A stretch of 64,000 bases of DNA, taken from Lindgomyces ingoldianus. Its lineage: Eukaryota; Ascomycota; Dothideomycetes; Pleosporales; Lindgomycetaceae. Shown here piece after piece: positions 10,777-22,979 of this stretch. The notes under the pieces are model-generated. The model had not been told where the DNA came from. It searched no databases and was given only the letters and a program-made list of their open reading frames with translations. The stretch is from positions 126,953 to 190,952 of the forward strand of contig NW_022985208.1 of NCBI RefSeq assembly GCF_010093535.1, in the 5' to 3' direction. Made by a program: the position numbers and the translations under genes. Within the stretch, counting starts at the first letter, position 1; the number at the start of each line of letters is the position of its first letter.

Positions 10777-11077
10777 TCACATCGAAGGACGCATTGAATT
10801 TTTGTATGCAGCTAGAACAGCCATCAGCTGGTGCCTCATAAAAGGGACAGGAGAGCAGGGACTTACAGTCGAAAATTGCCTTGGTAGAGACGACCCTATC
10901 CTTCTTTGATTCCATCTTTGTCTCCTTGTTCAGCAAGGCATCGGTTGATCTGGTGGAGTCTGTGGAGCTCCGGGAGCTCACTCGGTAGAATGGAAGTTTA
11001 CCCTTCTCTGGTTTGGTGGTGCCATAGCTAGCATTGCTGGTGTTGGCGTTGTTGGAGGTGAAGGTGGAGTTTGCCAT
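10777..11077 (-). CDS. Small conserved-looking protein, 81 aa
   Basis: Two exons: 11077-10867 and 10811-10777. The 55-nt intron has a canonical GTAAGT donor and TTCTAG acceptor, and the spliced frame closes cleanly. The protein begins MANSTFTSNN and has an Asn/Ser/Thr-rich start, a KGKLPFYRVSSRSSTDS basic/Ser core, then a charged ALLNKETKMESKKDR stretch and an AIFDSAYKNSMRPSM ending. There is no signal peptide or membrane segment. I do not recognise a named family. Short, charged, Ser-rich proteins of this build are common in filamentous ascomycetes and often stress-related, but that is only analogy. The main support is the quality of the intron and the codon pattern. Confidence 0.55.
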
Positions 11078-12187
11078 GACTTGGAGTTTGTTGAGTGATG
11101 TGAAAGATCTGAGAGATGCAGAAATAGATTGAGTTAATAGAGATAAAGGCTTCGAAAATATAGAAGACGATGCTAAGAAGCAGCTCAGCAAATCGACGGT
11201 GGTGATGACAAGGATGTAGCGGGGGTTAGATACAGGTGAATATTCTGGTGAGGAGCCAACACCTTTCCGTACAGATTTGGCTCTTATATAGATTCATTAT
11301 ACCTACGGAATTACCATCGGAAGCCCTACCCATTTCTCAGCAGTGACGACGTCTGCCAACCAGACCGACGTAAAAGCTGATGCCTGAGATGCCTCAACGG
11401 CGCTGGTTTTGCATTAGTAAGTCCGTAAGTCGCATTGCTGCCTGAATACGTTTGTAGCAAAGCTTACGCTCCAGCAGGGTTGATGTACGGATCCGGAAGA
11501 CGTGAATAAAAAAGAGTCTGGGGTTAATGGTTGCGTACATGTCATCTGCCTCCAACGAACGAGTGGACGAATCAAAGGAACTCCGAGCGCGAACTCCGCA
11601 ACTTTGATCCAATCAAGAAGGTGAGCTTCACTTAACCCAAGTGGGCGTTAGCTCGAAGGAGGTTGCTGACTGCTTGGCCCGTGCATAGTTTGAGGCCGCT
11701 CCAACTCCTGCGGAGTTCGAACACCGAAAGCCGCGATATCCTCACCACCACTCTTGAAGGTGCCGGCTTGTGTGTTATCATGCCGTTCAATTTCTTGCGC
11801 ACTTCGTTTGCTGAAGTCTTGTGCGGATCAAAGATCCAGAGTGTGACCCTTTTGCGAGCCCTCCCGCCGTCCAATTGCTTGCCCACGACGGCAACTCTCA
11901 GGCTTCACATTACGCAAGATATTGAAAACTTGAAGAAGTCTTCTATCAATTGAGGCATTGCGTGGCTAGTTGTGATAGCTGTATTGCCCTTTCAGGTGAC
12001 CTGCAGTCGTCAGCTGCCATTGCAAGCCGAATGTGAATGTTTAGAGTAACGCTAGACACTACTAACCTCGACTCGCAACAATTCGGCGACTTGGTTTCCC
12101 CTCATTATGGTATGAAGTGGTATATCACCAACCAGGCTTAAGTTGACAACTTTTCAGACTCGCTTTTGCTTCCCGTCAAGACTCAGA
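11078..12187. promoter_or_regulatory. Divergent intergenic region, small gene / Zn2Cys6 gene
   Basis: About 1.1 kb lies between two head-to-head starts. A TATA-like tcttatatag sits near 11280. Frames at 11632-11953 are not supported by splice sites or domains. No RNA gene is seen. Confidence 0.4.
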
Positions 12188-14601
12188 ATGTCGCACCAAA
12201 GCAGAAGGCTAAACACTTCCTACCGCCGGAACGGCAAGCTTCAATCCTGTGAGCCATGTCGTAAAGGCAAACTCCGATGCGATCATATGATGCCGACATG
12301 CGGGCGGTGTGCACGCCGCAACAAGCCCGAACAGTGTGTCTACCATCCCGCTCCATTGACAAAAACCACCACCCTGCCAACTCCGCATGCTACGGAATCA
12401 TCGGGGAGTCCGCCGTCAGTGGCTGCTACCTATGACTTCAACTCTGCGTCATTCTCGAACCTCCAATTCCCTCCCTTTGACAATACTCCTGTTTACCAGC
12501 CAAGGGTCCCACGAGCCAGTAGTCTACCAGCCCAGCCATGGTCATCAAATCATCAACCGAGTATCGACGACCTCGCCCGAAGGCCTCCATGTTATCCGGA
12601 CAGCCAACTTAGAGGTGGTTCTATAAGCTTCCAGCAGACGGCAGGCTTTGTGTCCCATTCTGCTATTTTAAATGAAAACGAAAGCAGCATTGGCATACTT
12701 CCGCCAAACTCGGCCGCCAATCAATCTGTTGTCTCGCAATACCACATCGAGAAGGGAGTGGCCATCCTCACCTTGTTGAAAGACTTTCCGCAGATTGACA
12801 AGTACATCGACAAATGGTTCTCTCTCACCCGAGGCATCATCATCATCGAGCCGATGGTGCGGATGTGGGCCGCTGGTATTTGGTCAGCATGGCATAAAGT
12901 GCTTGAGAGTCAGAAGCCCGAAGGGCTCAGACAAATGTCTGAGAAGGTGTGGGCTAATACAATGAAACCGGTAACGGCTATTCTCAACCAGAATACGACC
13001 CCACAAGAGTTTACCACGAGGACTACGGGCGAAGACCTACGTTGGGAGGTAGTGGGAATGATTCTCACCTTGATTGGGCTCCTTGCTCAGAGCCTCCAAG
13101 GTGTGTAACTCCAACTGTTCGGATTAGAGTTGATTGAGACTGAAATCTTTACTCTAGATGGCGACCCAATATTCTGCTCCCATGACGACCCACCTGTTGA
13201 CCGGGCTGCTCTGGCGGTACGAATGTACAATGCATCAGAAGCTTGTATCGGTTTCTGTGCAGATTTTGACATCATGAATGATCTTTATTTGTGGCTGTTG
13301 TACGAGTATACCGTGGTATATTGTAATTTACACGCAAGAGGGAGTAAGTTACTGCCCTATCCATCCTCCAAATGCATATCAAGAGAATAGCGCAGATTGG
13401 AGCTCATACAAGTTGAATAATTTTGAACTCTGAGGGCAAACTGCAATTCTATCCTGTATCTCGACTCCAACGTTTACTGATGCCTCCTCCTTCAGGTTAT
13501 TCCAACTGGCAAAAATCCGGATACCTTGCGACCGCTCTTGTAGCCTTTGGCCTTCATCAAGAAATCAAAGTCGACGAAAACACTCCATTCTTCATGGCAG
13601 AACTACGTAAACGCCTCTTTGTCTCCTGCTATGAGAACGATAAATTCTCGGCATCCTTCGTTGGCCGTCCCCCCAGACTGACTCGTCAATACTGTCGCAT
13701 CCAGCTGCCTTTGGACCTGAGCGACGCACAAACAATGTCCGATGGGTTGGACCTTGACAATGCACTTTCAAACCTCGACGCAAATGGATGGAACCAGCGC
13801 GGAGCTATTCATCACTGCACGTTCGCTCGAATATTTGCTTCCAATGCCCTGATAACTGAGGAAATACTCGAGATCTCCCTCGGCTTCTTATCCACTGAAG
13901 AAATCGTTTCTCGCGCCGCGGACATCGAGGCACGCGCAATCCTCCTCTGGGAGAATTTCCCATCCTTTCTCCGTGTTGACCCCGAAAATCCATGGGACAT
14001 CAAGCGCGCACCGATCGAGCTCCTCTTTCTCGCCTATATCCGGCTTGCTGATCTCGGACACCATTTCCTACTGCAACGCACCTTAATCAAGAAGGTTGGC
14101 GCGGACTCAACGAAATTACTCACGGTGTCAAGGGAAATGTTTTCTTTCATACTAGTGCTTACAAACAACAGAGGGTCACTGCGGGATTTCCAAATCGATT
14201 TCTCGCAATTACTGTGTATGTACGGCATCCCCTCAGCAGCCGTCATTGCCGTCGAACTTCTCCACCAAGAACAAAATTCCTCAGGCACATCCGCCCCTCT
14301 CCCTCGCTCTGATACTATTCAAGATCTCTCCACATTTGTTGCGTGCTTGGGATGTGTAAGGCCAGAGAGTGGCGGATATCCAATCTGCGACCGAGGTCGA
14401 AAATTCTTGAAGAGAATCCTTGATACGATATTAACACCAGCGCCGCTCATCAGTTCGAATTCGGATACCGAAGTTCTTGGCGATACTAGCTTTACAACTC
14501 CACTGTTTCAGACCGGAAATAATGGAGAGTTTATGCGGTGGTTGGAAAGTATGGAATGGGAGCAGGAGAGCTGGGTGAATTTTAATCAGATCCAGGCGTG
14601 A
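12188..14601 (+). CDS. Zn2Cys6 fungal-specific transcription factor
   Basis: Three exons: 12188-13100, 13158-13343 and 13496-14601 (734 aa). The zinc cluster is near the N-terminus: Cys 21, 24, 31, 38, 41 and 50, in SCEPCRKGKLRCDHMMPTC followed by GRC and a Cys nine residues on. A Ser/Pro-rich linker follows. The middle homology region runs from about residue 185 to 560, with FGLHQEIKVDEN, ELRKRLFVSCYENDK and FVGRPPRL as landmarks. It should bind CGG-type sites in the nucleus. The second intron (152 nt) is long; joining HARG to SYSNWQKSGYL matches the usual HGxxSYxxWRRxGxL pattern. The target genes are unknown. No biosynthetic cluster lies beside it, so it may act elsewhere or with the sulfatase locus. 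Confidence 0.87.
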
Positions 14602-15208
14602 TCTTCTCTTTCGACATTTGGGGGTTCAAATTACTATGAATGGACTTGGAATGCCAGCCACGTTTCTGTTTCAGTTCTGGGTATCTCTTGTCAACTATGT
14701 CCCGGTCTCTGTTTCCGTTATGACTCGCCCCGGAAGAAGTAGGAATACTGAAACAATGGCACCATATCCCGCCGTGTTGAGGTACGCCAAGCTTCAATCT
14801 ACCGTTCAATCAGGAGATGGTGAGGTGCGGCACAGTAGGAAGAAATGATTTACGCGCGTGCAATGATAGCGTTCGGCGCTTACAACCCTCTTGTTCCAGC
14901 AAACGTCTATTCCATCACCGATCACAAAACCACGGCTGCGGCACAGCACATGGAGAGGCCATCCGGGAGAACCGACTTTCCCTCTTCGAATGTTATGATA
15001 AAACTCACATTGGTTTCCTCGAAGCGCGCGCCTGTGGCTGCGTTGGGTAAGTGATGGACGATCACGACACTGTCGCCGCCGCACAGAATTGAATTTTTGG
15101 ATTGTTTTGTCATAATACAAGATCACTGTTGTGGAACAGCTTTCCAACATTTTTGGCCTTTTCAATAATGCTTTCAACGCTGGGTGGGCTCCTCAGCTAA
15201 AAAATTCA
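14602..15208. other. Intergenic, no gene seen
   Basis: About 600 bases lie between the regulator stop and the membrane-protein start. Frames on both strands overlap one another and show no domain. The promoter of the downstream gene should lie here. Confidence 0.4.
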
Positions 15209-16216
15209 ATGAAGGTGGTTTCATCGTTTGCTCTTCCCTTGTGCTTCTTCCACTTCCGCATTGTTGCATCAACATCTTCATGCACATTCCTTACTCCTGC
15301 CACCTCTATAACCTACCATCTTGGACAGCGAGTTAAAGTTAGATGGGAAACGAACCTCTCGCATGTCAATCTACTCGTAGTTCAAGGAAATGAGGTGAAT
15401 CGAAACTCCATGCTCATAAACGGCAAGTGCAATCCAATACGCTCTAATTCCCAAATCTAGTTTGCTGTGCATCGTTAACTAAGGTCGCTAGAAAACACGA
15501 ATAAGTCTGAATATATCTGGAAAGTCGAAGCCAATACCTCGAAACCCAATATCCCATTCCATTTCTGCATCGTTGACGCGTTGGATCACACAGAGGACAA
15601 CACTGGCAGAGAGTGTTTGAGCTCAGGGTTCAGTGTCATTGAAATAGGTGCATCCCAACCCACAACTACACATTCCTTCCCCAGATCCCAGACTCTAGGT
15701 TCGCAGGCCGTGCAGACGACATTGCAGACAAGCGCATCCGTCCTAATTCCTCAATTCTCACAATCGTCCTCAAGCCTTACGCCGGAACCTTCAATAGCCC
15801 AACAGACACTCTCCACAACTCCTACCTCACCAGTGTTACGAGTTTCTATCGGACTAAGCGTCGGTCTCGGAATCCCGCTCTTTTTCGCCCTTGCCTTAAT
15901 CGTGTACTTCTGGCACCAATCACGAGGCTCAAGTTCTCCGTCCTACGAGCACGGTCGATGGCACCATCTGGAATCCAGGCCTTCATGGAAGCGCCACACA
16001 GAGACGAGCACACAACGGTGCCCTTTCCCGAGCTACAATTCCATGATGGAGCAGAAAGTGAAGGATCGCCTGGCTTGTGAGGTGGAGGTTCGGGTTCAAC
16101 CAGCAGAACTGGCTGGCTCCTGCCCCTGGGGCAAGGATTCAGTGCGCTCGCCGGTGGAATTGTATGCTGGGGGGTTAAGCCCGAGGATTCCGCATTCCGG
16201 GGATGCGGAAACGTGA
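15209..16216 (+). CDS. Single-pass membrane protein with extracellular domain
   Basis: Two exons: 15209-15422 and 15492-16216 (312 aa). The N-terminus MKVVSSFALPLCFFHFRIVAS is a signal peptide. An extracellular module follows, with GQRVKVRWETNLSHVNLLVVQ before the intron and EYIWKVE after it, the beta-rich pattern seen in many fungal cell-surface proteins of unknown role. Next come a Ser/Thr-rich stalk, one transmembrane helix (VSIGLSVGLGIPLFFALALIVYFW) and a cytoplasmic tail of about 100 residues. The intron seems to use a GC donor (GGCAAGTGC) with a TCGCTAG acceptor; this joins the two conserved parts in frame, and no GT donor does so. The layout resembles wall sensors or adhesion-type proteins. 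The exact function is not known. Confidence 0.68.
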
Positions 16217-16713
16217 TACGACTCATTAAAATTGCTCTTCTAGCACTGAATAGAATGGAGGCAAATATCTGCTAAGAATTGGTGCATATGGGTGGGTGGT
16301 AATTTGAGACTTGCGGTGCAATGAAGACATGTTATATACGATTTTTCCTATGACTTAATTCTATCAGAGTTTACTCTTGAGGGGATATATCGTTTAGGCT
16401 GCTGATAAAGTCAGCACCTTGTCGCATATCGTGAAACATAATCAGAATAGAGTCTTTCTGTCAAGCCTCTTGCTGGAATGAGGGTGTTAGCAAGACTCTG
16501 GTTTCTACAGCAAAATACCCTGTCATGTTCCATGAAAAGCGATAATGGTGGCGCAGAAGCTTTGTTAACCGGCAATTACAGTTATGAATCATAAATCATT
16601 CCAGCGTCTCAACGCAACATCATCACTAAAAGCGAACGTCGTGAATACCAAGTTCCCAAACATAAACACCAAGTGTTAAAATCCAAAACCCACCCTTCTT
16701 TCCATTAACGCGC
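16217..16713. other. Intergenic between convergent genes
   Basis: These 500 bases lie between two converging genes. No coding signal is seen; they presumably contain the two terminators. Confidence 0.4.
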
Positions 16714-17250
16714 CTAGCCACTCCTGCCAGCCCCCAAATTCCTAACACCCTGAACAGCATCCTCATAACTCGGCGGCGGGGGCTCACTTCCCTCCCTCTG
16801 TCCCCGTGCATCCAACCCAGCCTCTTCACACTTCCTCCTCTCCCCCTCCTTCACTGTCCTCGCATCCTTCAACACCCCTCGTCTCGCCTCCTCAAAACTC
16901 TGCTCTTCTTCCCACACCAACGCAGCTTTCTTAGCTTTCTTCTTCTCGCGCTTTTCTTGGATCTTGGTCGCGCCGATGCCGATACCGGCGATAATGAGGG
17001 CAGCCATTGATGCACAGGGACCTTTTCGGCGACAGCGGCGGGGATGGCGAGGTTGGTGGGATTGGTGGGGGTTGGAGGTGGAGATGGAGATTGGGAGGGG
17101 TGGTAGGGGCCTGTAATAGTTGTCTGAGAAGTGTTGGATGGATTCGTAGTTTCGTTTACTAGAGCGGTGGCAGTTTCGAGGATGTTGGTTTGTAGATTGA
17201 GTGGTATATCCGTAGTCGAGATGTTGTTGCTGGTGGCGTCTGCGACACAT
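16714..17250 (-). CDS. Small protein with hydrophobic patch and PPSY motif
   Basis: Single exon, 178 aa from the ATG at 17250 (MCRRRHQQQ). The N-terminal half is basic and rich in Gln, His, Ser and Pro. A short hydrophobic stretch (MAALIIAGIGIGA) is followed at once by a strongly basic helix (KIQEKREKKKAKKAA), then an acidic/basic helical region. Near the C-terminus lies EPPPPSYEDAVQG. The PPSY sequence is a PY motif, the type bound by WW domains of Rsp5-like ubiquitin ligases; adaptors for that ligase often pair a membrane anchor with such a motif. Whether this protein is an adaptor is inference. No named family is recognised. Confidence 0.6.
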   Translation of the reverse strand: MCRRRHQQQHLDYGYTTQSTNQHPRNCHRSSKRNYESIQHFSDNYYRPLPPLPISISTSNPHQSHQPRHPRRCRRKGPCASMAALIIAGIGIGATKIQEKREKKKAKKAALVWEEEQSFEEARRGVLKDARTVKEGERRKCEEAGLDARGQREGSEPPPPSYEDAVQGVRNLGAGRSG

Positions 17251-18135
17251 GATGTTCAACCCTCGCTCTCCTTATACACTTCCTCAAGAAACAATGACAA
17301 ATATAGCGAAAGGATGTGGAGACTAAGTTCTATGTTATGCTGACTCGCGTCCCCTCGCTCAAATACAAATACTTCTCCAAAGCGCTCCTCAGGCATAGCT
17401 TTATGACTCCGCCTCGCTCCATACATCCCTCAAACGCGCGTAGCCCTCGCAACCCGAGCTGAGATCTCTAGGAAGCTCTGCTCTGATGCACAAGATCCCG
17501 ACCTTCGGTTCTGCATCCACAGATCTCTAGGACGAGATCGTGCTTCTGATTGACTGAGACAGTGGTGGTACAGCCGGAAGTGGTGACGTGTGCCAGGGGC
17601 TTAGTTTGAAGTGAGCAATATGGCGGTGGCTGTGTGGCTGACATTCGGATGGCTTCGGTTCGAAGTTCGAAGCAAGTGCGCAAATCTTGTCGTAACTTCC
17701 TCATGTCTTCTAAATACTGTTTGTGTGTTTTAAGTACATAGCCGGGTTAATTTAAGACAGAAAGTTGGATCATATTAGACGATCTACTTAATTCTAGTAA
17801 GAGGTTTGGCAGATAAACTCTACCCTTGTTAGGCTCAACAATATATAATATTAAATCGATTGCATCATTTATCACTATTAGGAAGGATAACAATTATTTA
17901 GAGGTATTATTGCTATTCACTACTTGGTGTTGAGTAAACTTGCGAAATAATTGAAAGAGAAAGAAACAGACGTCGTCCACTAGCGCCGTGCTGCCACCCA
18001 TGTAATCCGCCCATTTACCTAGCCATGCGGGAACGAGTTTAAATACAAGTATAGCTAGAAGCTATTCCATGGACCCCTAACTAAACCGAGAGGAGAAAAC
18101 GCATTACGGCAAGCTGAGATCTATCGAGAATGCAT
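17251..18135. other. Intergenic, partly AT-rich
   Basis: The sequence becomes AT-rich from about 17740 to 17960. A frame at 17468-17704 on the minus strand has no domain, and no gene is called. Confidence 0.4.
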
Positions 18136-19857
18136 TTAGACCTTCTCCTCATGATGCTCGGCTCTAGTAGTGAGAGCGGCCTTATTAGCCATCACGCCGA
18201 TAGCGTGGCGAGTACTTTCGTCTGCAAAGGTGTCGTGTGGAACCCAGCTTGCGCTAGTTCGCGGAGTTGTTTCTTCAAGCATACGATCGACTTGCTCGAG
18301 GGACAGGCCTTTGGTCTCGGGGACAAAGAAATAAGCGAAGAAGACGCACAGAGTGCACGTAGCACCCCAGACGAAGAACACCTTGGACTTGAGGTTGCCC
18401 TCGTCCGAGTCGACCATGTACGGGGTGATTTCACCGATAACAAAGTTCCAGAGCCAGTTTGAGGCGGTGGAGAGAGCAACGCCCTTCGCACGAATGGGAA
18501 GAGGGAAGATCTCGCCGATAACGACCCATGCGGCCGGCCCCCAAGTCGAGGCGAAGAAGAAAATGTAGAAGCAGGTGAAGATGATGAGGCAGTAGTTCGC
18601 GGCCTGTGATCCAGCGTCGGCGGTGCCAACGATTGCGATGATGAATTCGCAGACCAACATACCGATGGCGCCGTAGATGAGGAGCGCACGACGGCCGAGC
18701 TTCTCCACAGTCCAGAACGAGATGGGTGTTGAGGCGACGTTGACGGCGGTGGTAATCATGGAAATTACAAAGGCATTTTTAAGTCCGACTTGCTGGAAGA
18801 AGGTCGTACCGTAGTAAACTATGTACTAGTTAGAAAAATGGCGGACTGACATGATAGTTCATACGTACAGATGAAGTTGACACCAGTCCACTGCTGCATC
18901 ATCTGCATAGCGATCCCGAGCATAACACGTCGGAAATTCCCAGAAGGCTTCCATCCACCGCGGAAGCAGTCGATCCAACTAGACTGCATATTATTCATCT
19001 CGTATTGGTAGTTGGCCACCAATTCCGCAAGCTCATCTTTGATGTATGTTGAGTCCACGGGCTGGCCACGGAGGATACTAAGAGCTTCAGCAGCCTTTTC
19101 GAGGTGGTCGTTCTTGACATGGTACCGAGGAGACTCTGGTAGGAGGAAGAGACCAGTGCCAAGAACCAAAGCCCAGACCCATTGAATTGCCATTGGGATT
19201 CGGTAGGACGAGGTATCCATGCGAGAGTGCGTCCCTTGGTCGACAACCGAGGCAAGCAAAAGACCGATCGTGATGAAGAATTGGTAGCCAGAGACGATGG
19301 CACCACGAACAGCCTTAGGCGCAACTTCAGACATGTAGAGGATAATGATGGCGGAAACGAATCCAACACCAATCCCGGCGATCAGACGGCCAGGGACGAG
19401 AAGGGCAACTGTGGTGGACGCAACCTGAAGAATTACGCCAGCAGAAAAGACGAAACATCCTGCGATAATTGTCGTACGACGGCCAATCCAATCTGCAAGC
19501 GAGCCAGCGAAGAGAGCGCCAAAGAAAGTCCCGCAAGAGAGAATTGATGTAATCAGTGACTTCTGCCAGGTCGCATACATATAGCCATTATAGGCGTTGT
19601 CATCGGTAGAATTGGCGTCTGCGTGTTTGTGTTAGCACTGAGATAACATGAGGTGAGATACATGGTCACTAACGTCCAAATTCCTGCTTGAAATAGCTCA
19701 TTGCAAGGACGCCAGAGATATAGCCAGAGTCATAACCGAAGAGAATGCCGCCAAAGGCAGCGAACACGCACAGCAAGTAGCCACGAAGGGTAACCGGAGC
19801 TTCGACGCGACTGACGTCGCCCTGCGCGCGATTAGAGGATGGTGCCCAGCGGCCCAT
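18136..19857 (-). CDS. MFS hexose transporter, high-affinity glucose type
   Basis: Three exons: 19857-19674, 19618-18869 and 18818-18136 (538 aa). It is a 12-helix sugar porter in the plasma membrane. Landmarks: FGGILFGYDSGYISGVLAM in helix 1, LADWIGRRTT, LPESPRYHV, QQWTGVNFIFYYGTTFFQ in helix 7, STWGPAAWVVIGEIFPLPIRAKG in helix 10 and VPETKGLSLEQVDRMLEE after helix 12. This combination matches the fungal hexose transporters that include high-affinity glucose carriers and glucose sensors. The C-terminal tail is only about 55 residues and lacks the long extension expected of Rgt2/Snf3-type sensors, so transport is the likelier role. Both introns are short GT-AG and fall at usual positions. Neighbours give no pathway hint. 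Confidence 0.92.
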
Positions 19858-22800
19858 GATGAAGGATCGATATAGATATTAAGGAGGTTTGTTTGGTATG
19901 CAGAGTTGGGAAGAATGTGAGAAGGCAAGTACGGGCCCGGTACAGGGTGTTTATATCGTGGTTGCCCAGAGCTGCAAACACTGACTGCAGACACCGGGGA
20001 ATGGCCGCTCGCGGCCAAATTTCGACCTCGTGAGCAGCATCGTGACGGCTGTGAATGGTGTGAAATGCACGAACAAAAAAAGTTAACCATCTCGAACCCG
20101 CGGTAACGGGACAAATAGAATGAGACCATTGCTTGCTTGCCCCATGCGGCATTCATTCCACACACTGCTCGGGGCCAATGGCGATGGTTACACATCCGTG
20201 CTACCAACAGCTTTGATAGTCACACAGCATGCAACGGTACAGTATATTACCTCGCGCACGGTGGTGAGTAGCGTCACCGAGCTTGTGGACGCCTCTTCCG
20301 GCGCCCAGGTCACCTCGTTGGCTCGCAAGAAGCAGACCATACCCGTAGGGGCAACTACGGTAAGCGTTGAAAAGCTTGAAGGATGCGATGCTGCTCAGGT
20401 GAGGGAAGCATCCATCTGGTGGCGCCACGATTATTCGATGCCATTCGCGGACCCCGCGTTGGCCTCGAATTGCTTCGTGTACTGATACAATCCAGAAGAG
20501 GAGATTGTCTTTATCCAAGACTTCTCCACAAAGCTTTATAAACGTCGTGAGCCTAACGCGGCCATATGACATGTCTTGAAAGAGAAGAAAGGAAGCGGAT
20601 GGAGTCGAGATGAGAACCTTGGTCGAAGTACAAGAGCAGGAACGGCGCGAGGGTTCACGACCAGTCTGAAGACAGTTTAGCGCAATCTGTCCAGAGTGCG
20701 TTGCCCCTCTCTGTCATCCTTCAACCTCCTCATCTCATTCCACCCCGAAAATCCTGCACCAGAAGGCTCTTCAACCCATGCCATCCTGACCAATATCATT
20801 TGTTCAGCATCTCGTTCTTGCAGCTGCAAGTCGCAGAGAAGGCCAATTTACCGATCGCCGAGACCGAGCCGTTTCATCAATACGTTGCACTGTTTTCCAG
20901 CCACCAAGCACCGACATGCTTAGAGGCGCTCGCAAATCGTGCCACCAGATATTGCTCCTAGGGCTGAAGCGGAGTCAACCTCGTATCGAGGTCGCGTCAA
21001 GTGCTCCGTATGTTGCCTTCATCTAACATTCCGTCTATACACCTTTGTGCAGAAGAATTGCATTGGCATACGATGACAGTGAGAATCCACTGCTTAATAT
21101 ATTCCCAAAGATGTGCTCCATAAACAGCACCTTGCCATTCATTCCAACTTTCAGAATCCTACCCCCTCACACCGCTGAAACCCTCATTTCCACAACCCTG
21201 GAACTACCGTCAGTTAGTGGCATGACCATTTTTTACATCCTGTTCCTGTCTCAACTCCAGTCTCCAGCACCTCTAGATTTTCTAGAACGTTTCCCGAACG
21301 AATCAATGGACCCTGCATACAATCACAGTACGATACGGCTTGATGAGACGTGATGTCAGATGCTATGAGACAGACCCGTCTTGAAGTCGGCCTCAAGTAT
21401 GGAATCCCTGCTACTTACTCACGCGACTGTCCGGCTCTACCCTACGGTAACTCTCACCCTGGATGATGGATGTGACTCGGCGCTAGAAGGAGTCTCGAAA
21501 ATGTCTGCCGAGACTTGATTTTTGCCACAAGCAATTCTAATCTCACCAGAACCCCCTTGAATCTCTTTCCTCATGTAGGGGAATCCTCGAGCCAATAATA
21601 GACCCCAATATACCCATTCCCAGAGTCCCCAAATATTTCCAATCACCAAGTTCACGGAGAGCACAATTGAAATTTCACAGGCCCTTCGTTTGCCGCCCGT
21701 AAGAAACATCAGTCCCGTGATACCCGTCTCCTCTCATGTGATACGACATACGTCCCTTGCTTTGCTTTATCGTAAGGTATCACCGAGAGTGCAGATGCAG
21801 ATGCAGATGCAGGTACCCTACATCGTTGTACTGTCCTCCCTCTGTCCGATAATTTTTCTAGAACGTGCTTTCTGCACGAAACTATTCCGGCTACCAGGAA
21901 TGTCGAGAGATCTCCCATGATCGACCATGTACTAACATCCAGGGTGTTATGGCTATCGGGTGTGACCTATGATATCCCTTGTTTTGGGTCTGGTACTAGT
22001 TCCCCGTTGTACCGTACTCCGATACGTAGAAGAGCTCTAGAACATCTTATCCTAGAAGCACATCACGATCCCGACTACCAGGAGCACGTCGAACATCTAG
22101 AGAGCTACCATGATCATCCGTGCACATGCATCTAGAGTCCTAGGGCGGGCAGGCGGGTGGGAGTGACTTGTGCGTCCTAGTTTTAGCTTTGGTTAAGCAT
22201 CCTCGCATGATGAGCGAGGATCCAGAAAAAATATTGTGTCCATTTCGGGACCGCCAGGCTCCCGCTGGTGGATATATCCCCTAGAGCTACCTAGTCCAAT
22301 GGGGTGGGCCACCACTCGGACATCCGATGATCCCTTTTGTCCAGAGGAGAATGGAGGACCTAGACAGAGGCCGGGCTGTCGGCTTTAATGCATCGACTCG
22401 CACGCAAAGAGGAAAGAGGCAAGCAACTAGCTAGACTAAAAGGCTCGTTGGGACTTTGTATCCGTCTCCGAAAGACAGTTGTACAGTGTGGGGCGAGATA
22501 AGCGCGCCGCCATAATTTGCCATCACCAGAGGCTGGGGCCTGCTATGTAATGCTTATATGCAATGTTGTAGGTTTTCAATGTTTGTAGTGCAAAGGGCCT
22601 GAGGACTTGGATGCAGGCTGGGGTGGGGTTAGTGGGCAAATCCGGGGTTGTATAGAGGTTATATTGTGTCTCGGAGCAGAAGTAAAGAGCCAGATATTTT
22701 ACTTGCATTTTGCAATACTCTTCAATTGGATATCAAGTGATTTATCTACCATGTCAATGATCTATCATGCATTCAATATGTACGCGTAACCCACATTCAC

Positions 22801-22979
22801 ATTCCTTTTTCCTTTCCCATTGGTTTTCCTTTTCCTTTTCTACGAAACTCCTAACAAATGCAAGCAAGCATGACGCATTAATCCCATCCCCCCATACTTG
22901 GTTTACCCCGCAGCTCGATCCTCTCTCTCCAGCTCACCACCTTCTACCTTCCACTTCCCCGAACAAACAATCTCACCCC
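19858..22979. other. 3.1 kb gene-poor stretch
   Basis: No gene is convincing here. A frame at 20120-20485 and one at 21917-22135 (72 aa, ending in an acidic His-rich segment) are open but lack domains and splice support. A (GCAGAT) hexamer occurs three times at about 21793-21811. Part of the left side is the promoter of the transporter; part of the right side is the 3' flank of RIO1. Confidence 0.4.

Noticed and set aside
13391..13412. 22-nt micro-exon in the second zinc-cluster gene
   Set aside because: It can be made in frame, but a single 152-nt intron gives a better match to the family at the same junction.
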